7,270 nucleotides of DNA from Actinomycetes bacterium (lineage in GTDB: Bacteria; Actinomycetota; Acidimicrobiia; Acidimicrobiales; Acidimicrobiaceae), in assembly GCA_021790495.1 (NCBI GenBank), contig JAJYGZ010000372.1, positions 1-7,270 on the forward strand. Direction: 5' to 3'. The translations under genes and the position numbers were made by a program. Positions 1 through 6,367 of the stretch are shown in pieces. The first letter of the stretch is position 1; each line of letters opens with the position of its first letter. The notes below the pieces were generated by a model that saw only the letters and a program-made list of their open reading frames with translations, did no database searches and was not told where the DNA came from.

Positions 1-338
1 AAGGATTCGGCGAGTGTGTTGTACGGCGTGCGGTCTGGCATATTCATGTCGACCAAGCCCTCAAATACATGCATATTGAGTGCAAGAGCGGCCGCTCCCG
101 AAGCCAGCATCGGATCGAAACTCGTGTCGAGGTTGTACGCTAACCCGGCAACAACCGACCCAGTCGGTGCCGAATTTCCTGGACTTGTTGACGCCGTAGC
201 CGAAGTCGGCGTTGTCGTCGTCCCACAAGCTCCAAGTGCCGCCGTCGCAGCCGCAGCGGCACCCAACATACCGGAATACCGAATGAAGTTACGACGGCTT
301 AGTGGCTTTGGGCTCACGGGTTCGGGCTGGTTGTTCAT
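1..338 (-). CDS. Family 5 ABC-transporter solute-binding lipoprotein, N-terminal part (cut by left edge)
   Basis: The minus-strand frame is open from an ATG at 336-338 to the window edge and gives 112 residues. Residues 14-20 (SRRNFIR) form a twin-arginine motif, followed by an Ala-rich hydrophobic stretch and a lipobox LGAC with the lipidated Cys at residue 38. A Thr/Ser/Pro-rich linker follows. The mature part then reads like the start of the SBP_bac_5 fold: residues with LDTSFDPM, an Ala/Leu-rich helix, VFEGLVD and a final LAES, matching the family pattern LDP...yegL...LAeS. Such proteins capture peptides, opines, nickel or sugars outside the membrane and pass them to an ABC permease. The substrate cannot be told from this part. 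An AAGGAG ribosome site (343-348 on the plus strand) lies four bases before the ATG, which supports the start. The rest of the gene and any permease genes would lie to the left. The tract of Thr residues after the lipobox is normal for exported lipoproteins. Confidence 0.88.
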   Translation of the reverse strand, partial: MNNQPEPVSPKPLSRRNFIRYSGMLGAAAAATAALGACGTTTTPTSATASTSPGNSAPTGSVVAGLAYNLDTSFDPMLASGAAALALNMHVFEGLVDMNMPDRTPYNTLAES

Positions 339-347
339 GGTTCTCCT

Positions 348-373
348 TTGATTTGATAATGAATTGATTTGAT
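348..373 (-). repeat. Direct repeat ATCAAATCAA in the leader of the solute-binding protein gene
   Basis: Read on the minus strand, the 10-mer ATCAAATCAA occurs twice (348-357 and 364-373 on the plus strand), 16 bases apart. The proximal copy runs into the ribosome-binding site. The stretch is AT-rich and probably unstructured, which would keep the start accessible. It could also be a binding site for a regulator. No function is shown. Confidence 0.45.
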
Positions 374-387
374 TTCACTTGCTGATT

Positions 388-418
388 GGATGCGCGGTGC
401 CCACCAAGGCACCCATCC
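388..418 (-). promoter_or_regulatory. Stem-loop in the 5' leader of the solute-binding protein gene
   Basis: On the minus strand GGATG-GGTGCC pairs with GGCACC-GCG-CATCC. This gives a perfect 6-bp inner stem with a 6-base loop (402-407), a 3-base bulge, and a 5-bp outer stem. It lies about 50-80 bases upstream of the ATG. No T-tract follows, so it does not look like an intrinsic terminator. If transcription starts further upstream, it would be a leader structure in the mRNA. It could be an attenuator, a stability element or an operator; none of these is shown. Confidence 0.35.
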
Positions 419-618
419 CTCTTCCCTGCCACGTATTGCGCGGATGCGGTTCTAAAGGCGGCTCGGGCTATGTAGAAATAGTTACTATGGGGCGGAATAT
501 AATTACCAAGCCGATGCATCGATGAAACCGACAAGCCACGGCCACCCCAGAACCATGCGTCACCCAGGAAAGACGCTGTCGGGAAGCGCCTACCCGACTT
601 CGGGATTGGCAACGTTCG

Positions 619-630
619 CCGACTAGTCGG
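619..630. repeat. Perfect 12-bp palindrome CCGACTAGTCGG
   Basis: CCGACT is followed directly by its complement AGTCGG. It lies about 280 bases upstream of the solute-binding protein start. A near twin, CGACTAAGTCGG, occurs at 3389-3400 ahead of the thioredoxin cluster. It could be an operator for a dimeric regulator. A chance palindrome of this size is also possible in 7 kb. Confidence 0.3.
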
Positions 631-1905
631 ACCCCAGTCAATTCGGCCCAAAGGACTAGTGCGTGTCCACGCGTGGATTTCAAGAAAAACATCCCGCTCG
701 AAGCCGCAAAATGATACCCCCCATCCCCTTTAGCGCGCCCTCGGACGATCTTTTTTTTGTCACTGCAGAACCTACGGTTCCCGCCGAGTCGCTTCGTCCC
801 TTGGATACATCCGATACGATATCCGAGATCTTATCTTAAGTCAAGTCTGTATTTCGTTCGCTTTCTCGAAATACTCTTAATTGCGCCGACATTTGGTCAA
901 TTCCCGCTTGGCAAATTTGCGAAAGCGCTGCTCGATAGCTGAACTACCGAGAAATCTTGGGCATTCCCGACTCAAAGTTTCGTCGCGCCCCATCAATGAA
1001 GTGGGACGTCGGTCAAGCAGAATCTGCTGTGTAGCGCGCGCAACATCGATGCGAGTCATTTCTGATCGAGCGTCTTTCGCTGCCCCGAAGGGTTAAGAAA
1101 GCCTCGTGTCTCAGGCGAACACGGTTACCCTGTCCGGGCATTATCGCCACTGGCCCGCCTACTGGGGGGACTTTGTGCAACTCAGGCTCTTCGGCAAGCA
1201 TCACGTTTGTTGTCGCTGCGGGATCTTTAGATTCATACCCTCTTGACGTTGGTGTTCGCGCCCTTGAACCATTCTTGCGCTGCACACCGACGGGCGCGAA
1301 TGTTCCTGAACTAACGCAACCGCAGCCAGAACGCCGCACAAATTGTTCTGATTTCCAGGTAGCGTTGCTCCAAAGCGGACTGTGACGTGATGGGCTGAAA
1401 CCAGAAGCTGCGTCATAGCATGGGCAGACACGTAAGCAAGTTTGCCGTGACCCTCATGTCTGCCAGGGACGGCGAGATACATGTAGCTATTGCGCCGAAA
1501 GTTTGGATGTATAGGTGCCAGACCGCCCTAGAAAGACCCAGCAACTCGGGATGCCACTTGCTCTGATCCTGCACGTTTCCACCGGCTCCGAAAGTCATCC
1601 GCCCGTTGGCGCTGCTTCCCCTCAATGATTTGCGCGCTCGATCGGACGCCCCCGAAATAACTTGGGTACTCGCTCCCAAACAATCCGAGAACTCGCTACG
1701 GCTTTCTGACAACATACGACGACTTTGAGAACCTGTTGGGGCTTCGCACAACGTGCCGCTACAGGTCCTCAAGACCGAAGGCAGCCCGGGAAACCCCCGA
1801 AGGCCGTTTCAACCGGCAGCAGCGGACAATCCACCGTTTCTAAACCAGTGCGAGTATCCACCAGTGCGATAACTTTACTATCGTGGGCCAAACACGTTGG
1901 TGCGG

Positions 1906-2682
1906 CTAGGACGTGGTTTTTTGGGCAGCTGCCATTGCAGCTGCCACTCGAGCGAAACCCTCAGCGACGAACGTGGCGTCAGACGAGCAGTTGATGATCA
2001 ACGCGCCGCGCTCCATCCAGTACAGTGCGCGCTCGATGTTCGGCGCAAAGAATCCGAACGGCACGTCGACTTCGAGACAGCGATCAAGAACAGCCTGGAC
2101 TGTATCCTGTACTACTTGGTTGTCCCTATCATGCATGTATCCCAGTGAGATGGCAAGGTCGGCTGGGCCAATCATCACGCCACTCAGACCAGGTACGGCC
2201 AGGATATCGTCAAGGTTGTCGACCGACTCTTTCGTCTCCACCTGAGCAAAAACCAAGACATTATCGTTGGCGCTTTGAGCGTAGCTGGCGGCATCGCCAT
2301 GGAAAGAGGCGACCCGACGTGGACCCCAGCTTCGGATTCCATCAGGTGGATACTTCGCCGCCGCGACAGCCGCAACTGCGTCGTGTCTTGTGTTTACCAT
2401 TGGCACTATCACACCCGCCGCCCCCAAGTCGAGAACCTGACCAATACTGGTGTGATTGTTGGACGGGACCCTCACCAGCACGGCAAGTTCAGTCGGATTT
2501 AGGGCGATAAGAACCCTTTGGAGGGACTCGAGACCGAATGCGACGTGCTGCATGTCCACGAGCAGAAAGTCGGCCGCGACACCTCGGAGGGACTCAGTTA
2601 CCGCTTCGTCCCTGATCATGTGGGCGCTACCCACAATCGGCCGCCGTTGCTCGATGGAATTCAAAAGGCGATTAGCACACAC
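1906..2682 (-). CDS. HpcH/HpaI-family class II aldolase
   Basis: This is a 258-residue protein of the metal-dependent HpcH/HpaI aldolase family, which cleaves or forms 2-oxo-acid aldols (for example 4-hydroxy-2-oxoheptanedioate or 2-dehydro-3-deoxy-glucarate to pyruvate plus an aldehyde) in the cytoplasm. The family's key residues are present at nearly the same numbers as in Escherichia coli HpaI: His46 in VDMQH, Arg71 in VRVP, the loop GAAGVIVP (87-94), metal ligand Glu149 in AQVE, and Asp175 in IGPADL. The length fits the family (about 255-270). The start is a GTG at 2680-2682, with a strong GGAGG (2690-2694, plus-strand coordinates) seven bases before it. An ATG at 2736 would add 18 hydrophobic residues that the family lacks and would pass over this ribosome site, so I rejected it. 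The gene stands alone; no catabolic partners are in view, so the true substrate is unknown. The C-terminus ends in an Ala-rich helix. Confidence 0.9.
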   Translation of the reverse strand: MCANRLLNSIEQRRPIVGSAHMIRDEAVTESLRGVAADFLLVDMQHVAFGLESLQRVLIALNPTELAVLVRVPSNNHTSIGQVLDLGAAGVIVPMVNTRHDAVAAVAAAKYPPDGIRSWGPRRVASFHGDAASYAQSANDNVLVFAQVETKESVDNLDDILAVPGLSGVMIGPADLAISLGYMHDRDNQVVQDTVQAVLDRCLEVDVPFGFFAPNIERALYWMERGALIINCSSDATFVAEGFARVAAAMAAAQKTTS

Positions 2683-2751
2683 GAAGATACCTCCAGTTAG
2701 GAAGATGCCGATGACTACCGAGCGTCCGAGCGGCACTCATGCATCTGGCAT

Positions 2752-2757
2752 ACTATA
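2752..2757 (-). promoter_or_regulatory. Candidate -10 box for the aldolase gene
   Basis: On the minus strand TATAGT (5 of 6 matches to TATAAT) lies in an AT-rich patch (about 2750-2775), 70 bases upstream of the GTG start. No convincing -35 box sits 16-18 bases before it. The placement fits a leader of about 60 bases. This is a visual match only. Confidence 0.3.
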
Positions 2758-3467
2758 TTTCAGATATTAGTGTAGGTTGCTGCGCGGTTCCCCGGCGCAC
2801 TCTTTGGTATAAGGGAAAAGATCGGCCCTTCGACCAAAATCGTCAATTGAACCCACTGGGTGCTTCCGACGATTTGTCGGCTCATATCAAGTTCGGAACG
2901 AGTCGACATCGGGCGCTCCATCCAACCAGAGCTTTGCGGGTTCGGGTCTCGCGACGGACAGGATAGTAATTGTCAGTCGCAAGCTTGGAGGTTGGCAAAT
3001 TGCCTCCACACAAGGCCACTACCATGTACCCCGAACGACACGTACCCGGAATTGCACACGAAACGGTCAGCGATCCCGGGCACCCATCGGAGTACCGTCC
3101 CTCGACCGCGAAAGTTAGATCTCAAACAGAAGACAAATCAACTAAGTAATTCGTTTGCGTCGTCGGACCGACGGACCCCCGATGGGTGTCTAAGTAGCTA
3201 GCGCTTAGTCGATGAGCCAGCCCGACGAACCGCGCGAGACAACCGAGCTGGACCGTCTAGGCCCCCATCGGTTGACAGGCAGGACTTCGACCTCACCGAC
3301 CCGACTTGAGCGGTGTGTCCGCACCGTAAATCCGTTACTTCAGTTTGCCCCATTAGGTGGCGGCATGGAAGCTAACTTGCGTTAAGTTCGACTAAGTCGG
3401 CAAACCTAACTAGCCTAGAAAGCAACTTTACCGAAGGCACTTTGATTCATCGGGACGTGGAGAAAAT
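2758..3467. other. Intergenic stretch between divergent genes, no supportable gene
   Basis: About 700 bases lie between the minus-strand aldolase promoter area and the plus-strand thioredoxin cluster. Open frames here (plus 2739-2966 and 2860-3201) are rich in Arg, Ser, Thr and Pro and show no family signature or ribosome site. A 10-bp inverted repeat is present: CACCCATCGG at 3081-3090 and CCGATGGGTG at 3179-3188, with a related CCCATCGG at 3264-3271. CGACT-A-AGTCG at 3389-3399 is a near-perfect dyad 69 bases before the ATG at 3468 and may belong to the cluster's promoter. I found no clear -35/-10 pair. Confidence 0.5.
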
Positions 3468-3800
3468 ATGGCAGACCAAAGTAAGAGCCAGGAATCTGGA
3501 TCCCTAAAGGTGCAGTGGCCCGAAAGGGCGGCCCAACTCGTCGTAGAGACCACGGACGCCGTCCGAGAGAAGGGGATTAGCCCGATCTACCGTCTCACGC
3601 GTTGGATAATCTACGGCCTGCTGGGTATTGGGCTTGCAATGGTCGTGGGAACGCTAATGCTGGTCGGATTGGTCCGACTCTTAACTGTTTACGCCTTTGC
3701 CTCGCACGTCTGGATCACCTACCTTGTGTTGGGATTGATCTTCACCGTTTTGGGGTTCTTACTTTGGTCAAAGAGATTGAACAAGGCCAAGGAGCAATAA
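3468..3800 (+). CDS. Small two-helix membrane protein ahead of trxB
   Basis: This is a 110-residue protein with a polar N-terminus (about 1-44), a long hydrophobic helix (about 46-75), a second helix (about 81-100) after a short loop, and a basic tail SKRLNKAKEQ. The pattern PERAAQ...DAVREKGISPIYRLTRWIIYGLLG, followed by LVRLLTVY and YLVLGLIFTVLGFLLW, resembles small membrane proteins called phage-holin-like in Acidimicrobiia and other Actinobacteria. A true lysis role is unlikely for a chromosomal gene in this context. GGAG (3459-3462) lies five bases before the ATG. Its stop codon TAA is followed directly by the GTG of trxB, and the AAGGAG serving trxB lies inside this gene, so the two are probably cotranscribed and translationally coupled. 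It is not homologous in any obvious way to the anti-sigma gene found near mycobacterial trxB2. Function unknown. Confidence 0.85.
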   Translation: MADQSKSQESGSLKVQWPERAAQLVVETTDAVREKGISPIYRLTRWIIYGLLGIGLAMVVGTLMLVGLVRLLTVYAFASHVWITYLVLGLIFTVLGFLLWSKRLNKAKEQ

Positions 3801-4766
3801 GTGGATACCAAGTCTGTAAGAGTCGCCATCATCGGGTCCGGGCCAGCTGGACTCACGGCGGCGATCTATACGGCGCGCGCAAATCTCGAACCTATGGTTA
3901 TTGAAGGTGAGATCTCCTCGACCTCGGACCAGCCTGGGGGACAGCTTATGCTCACGACAGAAATTGAGAACTATCCGGGTTTCATCAACGGAATCGACGG
4001 GCCCGAGTTGATGACCAACTTCAAGGCCCAGGCAGAACGCTTCGGGGCGCAGTTCCACTCGGCCAAGGTAACCAAGGTTGACTTTAGCTCTCGTCCATTC
4101 GCCCTTTGGACCTCAGACCAAGGAGGAGACGAGCCTAGTTACCGTGCAGATGCCCTGATCATTTCGACCGGCGCACGTTCGATAATGCTAGGTCTCCCCA
4201 AGGAGATCGAATTGATCGGACACGGCGTCTCTACTTGTGCCACCTGTGACGGCTTCTTCTTCCGCGGCCAGGAAATCGGCGTCGTCGGTGGCGGAGACTC
4301 GGCGCTCGAAGAAGCGTTGTTTCTAACGAAATTCGCGACCAAGGTCCACTTGATCCACCGCCGGTCGGAGTTGCGCGCCTCGAAAATTATGCAGGATCGC
4401 GCGCGAGCCAACCCGCGGATCGTCTTCGAATGGAACACTCGGGTGGTCGAGCTGCTTGGGGATGCGGCGCTTGAGGGGGTCCTTCTCGAGAACACCGTAA
4501 CCGGCGAGCAGAGCAAGCTGGGTGTAACGGGTTTGTTCGTAGCGATCGGCCATGAACCAAATACCTCCGTCTTCCAGGGACTTCTGTCCATGGATCAGTC
4601 GAACTATATTGTTACCCATGACGGTACCCGAACGAGCGTCGAGGGCGTTTTCGCCTGCGGCGACGTTCAGGACCACATTTACCGCCAGGCGATAACAGCT
4701 GCAGGATCCGGATGCATGGCGGCGATTGACGTCGAGCGGTGGCTTGAGGCTACCCACCACGGCTAG
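3801..4766 (+). CDS. trxB: Thioredoxin reductase (NADPH, FAD)
   Basis: This 321-residue low-molecular-weight flavoenzyme passes electrons from NADPH through FAD to thioredoxin in the cytoplasm. The FAD-binding motif GSGPAG is at residues 12-17, the redox-active disulfide CATC at 146-149, the NADPH-binding GGGDSA at 163-168 and HRRSELRA at 186-193, and the second FAD motif GVFACGDV at 282-289. All are intact and in the usual order, and the length is typical. The start is GTG, directly after the stop of the upstream gene, with AAGGAG (3789-3794) six bases before it. The partner thioredoxin gene follows 71 bases downstream. A glycine- and aspartate-containing insert (about 106-112, DQGGDEP) between the domains is slightly longer than in E. 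coli but unremarkable. Confidence 0.97.
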   Translation: MDTKSVRVAIIGSGPAGLTAAIYTARANLEPMVIEGEISSTSDQPGGQLMLTTEIENYPGFINGIDGPELMTNFKAQAERFGAQFHSAKVTKVDFSSRPFALWTSDQGGDEPSYRADALIISTGARSIMLGLPKEIELIGHGVSTCATCDGFFFRGQEIGVVGGGDSALEEALFLTKFATKVHLIHRRSELRASKIMQDRARANPRIVFEWNTRVVELLGDAALEGVLLENTVTGEQSKLGVTGLFVAIGHEPNTSVFQGLLSMDQSNYIVTHDGTRTSVEGVFACGDVQDHIYRQAITAAGSGCMAAIDVERWLEATHHG

Positions 4767-4792
4767 GAATACCCGCGCAGCCATCGATTGTT
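4766..4792 (+). promoter_or_regulatory. Candidate SigR/SigH-type (thiol-stress ECF sigma) promoter for trxA
   Basis: GGAAT (4766-4770) and GTT (4790-4792) are separated by 19 bases. This resembles the GGAAT-N18-GTT promoters used by Streptomyces SigR and mycobacterial SigH, whose known regulons include trxB and trxA. The -10-like GTT lies 45 bases before the trxA ATG, which leaves a plausible leader. The -35-like element overlaps the trxB stop codon. The spacing is one base longer than the usual one. This is a visual match only. Confidence 0.4.
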
Positions 4793-4837
4793 ACTCTGTA
4801 AGAAGAAAACTTTGAAAATAGAGAGAACCGCGAACCC

Positions 4838-5149
4838 ATGATTGTAATGAAAGACTCTTCGTTTGACGAAGCTCTGTTGGCCAACGACTTAGTGCTCGTA
4901 GACTTTTGGGCAGAATGGTGTGGCCCGTGCAAGATGATAGCTCCGATCCTCGAAGAGATTGGCAAGGACAAAGCCGGGATCCTCGAGATCGGCAAACTAG
5001 ACGTCGACGACAATATCGAGACGGCTCGGCGGTACGAAGTGATGAGCATACCGACGCTGATCTTGTTCAAGAAAGGCGAGCCGGTCATGCGCCTGATTGG
5101 AGCTCGCTCGAAGTCAGCGTTGATGAAAGAGATCGAACCGCACCTTTAG
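4838..5149 (+). CDS. trxA: Thioredoxin
   Basis: This is a 103-residue thioredoxin, the general cytoplasmic protein-disulfide reductant that is recycled by the TrxB encoded just upstream. The active site WCGPC is at residues 27-31 within the classic VDFWAEWCGPCKMIAP block, the cis-proline loop SIPT has Pro72, and FKKGEPV with the following Gly88 fits the last strand and helix. The length is usual. The ATG at 4838 gives a natural N-terminus (a short strand before SFDE). The ribosome site is weak: only GAGAG at 4821-4825, 12 bases away. A second ATG at 4847 would shorten the protein by three residues. The 71-base gap after trxB holds a possible dedicated promoter. The CwlM-like gene starts 29 bases after this stop, and its frame is already open inside trxA. 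Confidence 0.97.
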   Translation: MIVMKDSSFDEALLANDLVLVDFWAEWCGPCKMIAPILEEIGKDKAGILEIGKLDVDDNIETARRYEVMSIPTLILFKKGEPVMRLIGARSKSALMKEIEPHL

Positions 5150-5178
5150 CCGCGGCACCCTCGCTGGAGTCTCCCGAC

Positions 5179-6141
5179 TTGGATCTACCCATTGTTGAGA
5201 AGTCTTCCACCTCTTCGATTGCGCACCTGCAGAGACTCTTGACGCAGTGCGGGTTCGTCGTAGTCGACGAGCTTGGCGTATACGGACCGTCGACAAAGAG
5301 TCAGGTTCGAGCATTCCAGTTCGCTAAAGGCATTCCGGCTACCGCCGTTTGCGACGCCTCGACTTGGCATGTAATCATCGAGGCGCATTGGAAGCTTGGC
5401 GACCGCTTGCTATACCTGAAAAGCCCGATGAATCGTGGCGATGACGTCGCCCAATTGCAAGGACGGCTGTCGTGGCTCGGGTTCGACCCCGGAAAGGTCG
5501 ACGGGATTTTCGGTCCCACCACTCAAAAAGCCCTAAGCGAATTCCAGATCAACGTCGGAATGGTGGGCGACGGAATATGTGGGCCCGATACCGTTGCGGA
5601 ACTGCAACGAAACTTCGGAAGAAGCCCCGTAACTATAACTAGCGTCAGGGAACTCATCAAGCTTGGAGAACTCAAGCGCCACCCGACACGCTTCTCGATC
5701 GTATTGGCGTCTGGGTTGGAATTGGCCTCGACCGCCGAAGCGGCGCGCGTCGCGTTGGCTAAGGAAGGCTTCCGGGTAGTGAACTTCTGCCACTACGATG
5801 CTGCCGTCGTCGCGGAGCTTTCTAATAATGTTGGTGCTGACGTGGTCATCTACCTAGACAACAACGACAACTCAGGCAATGTCGTTAGCTACTTCCAGGG
5901 TTTCCATTACACATCCGGCGTCGGGCAGTCTCTGGCAACGTTTCTCCTGGCGTCACTCGAAGAATCCACCATGGACACCAAATCGGTAGAGATTGTCGGA
6001 TCACGTCACAGAATTCTGCAGCTCACCAAAGCCCCATGCGTAACTTTGTCGCTCGACGCGGATCAGATCAGAAACGGTGTGCCCCATGATCTGGCAGCTG
6101 CCATCTCGACCGCTCTGACCAGGTGGTTTAGCGAAATATAA
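5179..6141 (+). CDS. cwlM: CwlM-like protein: two peptidoglycan-binding domains plus a degenerate amidase_3 domain
   Basis: This reads as 320 residues if started at TTG 5179. That start has GGAG (5166-5169) nine bases before it; in the ~250 bases before it the frame holds no ATG, GTG or TTG back to GTG 4927 inside trxA. Two PG_binding_1 repeats are clear: residues about 14-66 (LQRLL...YGPSTKSQVRAFQ) and 88-144 (VAQLQGRLSWLGF...VDGIFGPTTQKALSEFQ). Residues about 172-320 follow the N-acetylmuramoyl-L-alanine amidase (amidase_3) plan, but with its active site gone. The GHGG zinc motif is replaced near 174-181 (IVLASGLE), the His of SIHAN is Asp227 in IYLDNND, and the catalytic Glu of PavlvElGF is Ser291 in PCVTLSLD. 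It is therefore probably a wall-sensing or regulatory pseudo-enzyme. Mycobacterial CwlM, in the same gene position, regulates MurA and peptidoglycan synthesis. No signal peptide is seen, so it should act in the cytoplasm. The equivalence to CwlM is inferred from position and architecture. Confidence 0.85.
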   Translation: MDLPIVEKSSTSSIAHLQRLLTQCGFVVVDELGVYGPSTKSQVRAFQFAKGIPATAVCDASTWHVIIEAHWKLGDRLLYLKSPMNRGDDVAQLQGRLSWLGFDPGKVDGIFGPTTQKALSEFQINVGMVGDGICGPDTVAELQRNFGRSPVTITSVRELIKLGELKRHPTRFSIVLASGLELASTAEAARVALAKEGFRVVNFCHYDAAVVAELSNNVGADVVIYLDNNDNSGNVVSYFQGFHYTSGVGQSLATFLLASLEESTMDTKSVEIVGSRHRILQLTKAPCVTLSLDADQIRNGVPHDLAAAISTALTRWFSEI

Positions 6142-6144
6142 AGC

Positions 6145-6176
6145 TTATGCACAGACTTATCCACAGCTGTGTAAAT
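6145..6176 (+). promoter_or_regulatory. Cluster of three DnaA-box-like 9-mers
   Basis: TTATGCACA (6145-6153) fits the relaxed DnaA-box consensus TTWTNCACA. TTATCCACA (6157-6165) is the perfect box, 12 bases later in the same orientation. On the other strand 6168-6176 reads ATTTACACA, one mismatch from the consensus. Boxes 2 and 3 face each other across the perfect palindrome CACAGCTGTG (6162-6171). An AT-rich stretch (about 6173-6186) follows directly. The cluster begins four bases after the CwlM-like stop. It could be part of the replication origin or a secondary DnaA-binding site. Confidence 0.65.
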
Positions 6177-6325
6177 CTATTAATTAGGTGGATATCGAGT
6201 CTCAACCTATAGCAGAGATCGGCTTTACCTTAGCTACAGACCTCGATCTTCGGCGTGCGATAACCCGAAACTGGTCATGATACGATTCAGCTGGTTACTC
6301 CGAACATCGTCAAATTCCCAAAATG

Positions 6326-6367
6326 AGAAGCACGCGCTCCCCCACACGTCCGTAGCAACTGCGACTA
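6326..6367 (+). repeat. Diverged direct repeat, copy 1
   Basis: These 42 bases match 7065-7105 at about 32 of 42 aligned positions with one gap. The core is strongest: AGAAGCACGCGCTCCCC here against AGAAGCACACGCTCCCC in copy 2, 16 of 17 identical. On the minus strand both copies also encode a similar short peptide (VAVATDVWGSACFSF here, VTVAIAVWGACASF in copy 2). It may be a relic of a duplication or of two members of an inactive element. Confidence 0.5.

Larger units (their letters stand above)
339..1905. other. Long intergenic stretch with no supportable gene
   Basis: About 1.57 kb separates two minus-strand genes. Short open frames occur on both strands (for example minus 1413-1772 and minus 1013-1339). 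They lack a recognisable family, a good ribosome site or an even amino-acid composition, and they overlap each other in several frames. I saw no tRNA arms, CRISPR repeats or insertion-sequence ends. The first ~160 bases before the solute-binding gene are its leader, described separately. A perfect 12-bp palindrome sits at 619-630. The size of the gap suggests eroded genes or regulatory DNA. Confidence 0.6.

Noticed and set aside
16..351. Plus-strand open frame opposite the solute-binding protein gene
   Set aside because: The minus strand encodes a Tat motif, a lipobox and family 5 solute-binding features with a good ribosome site; the plus-strand frame is the antisense shadow.
1201..1482. Minus-strand segment LLVSAHHVTVRFGAT, resembling the start of ABC-transporter ATPases
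   Set aside because: Only about ten residues resemble the family; no Walker A motif follows and the frame soon loses any similarity.
1413..1772. Minus-strand open frame of 119 codons
   Set aside because: There is no ribosome site, no domain pattern and a Ser/Arg-rich composition; overlapping frames on the same stretch are equally open.
2025..2510. Plus-strand open frame of 161 codons opposite the aldolase gene
   Set aside because: It is a shadow of the aldolase; the product is rich in Arg, Pro and Ser with no recognisable family.
2683..2736. Longer aldolase start at ATG 2736, adding 18 hydrophobic residues
   Set aside because: The GTG at 2680-2682 has a strong GGAGG at ideal distance, family members start close to this point, and the extension would look like a membrane segment in a cytoplasmic enzyme.
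3371..3425. Sigma-70-type promoter (TTGCGT or TTCGAC with TAGCCT) ahead of the thioredoxin cluster
   Set aside because: The -10 candidates match only three of six bases and spacings are not consistent; too weak to annotate.
4906..5178. CwlM-like frame extended upstream to TTG 4906 inside trxA
   Set aside because: Within trxA this frame gives an Arg/Asp-rich translation with no domain. The trxA frame there is clearly the real one, and no ribosome site supports the early start.
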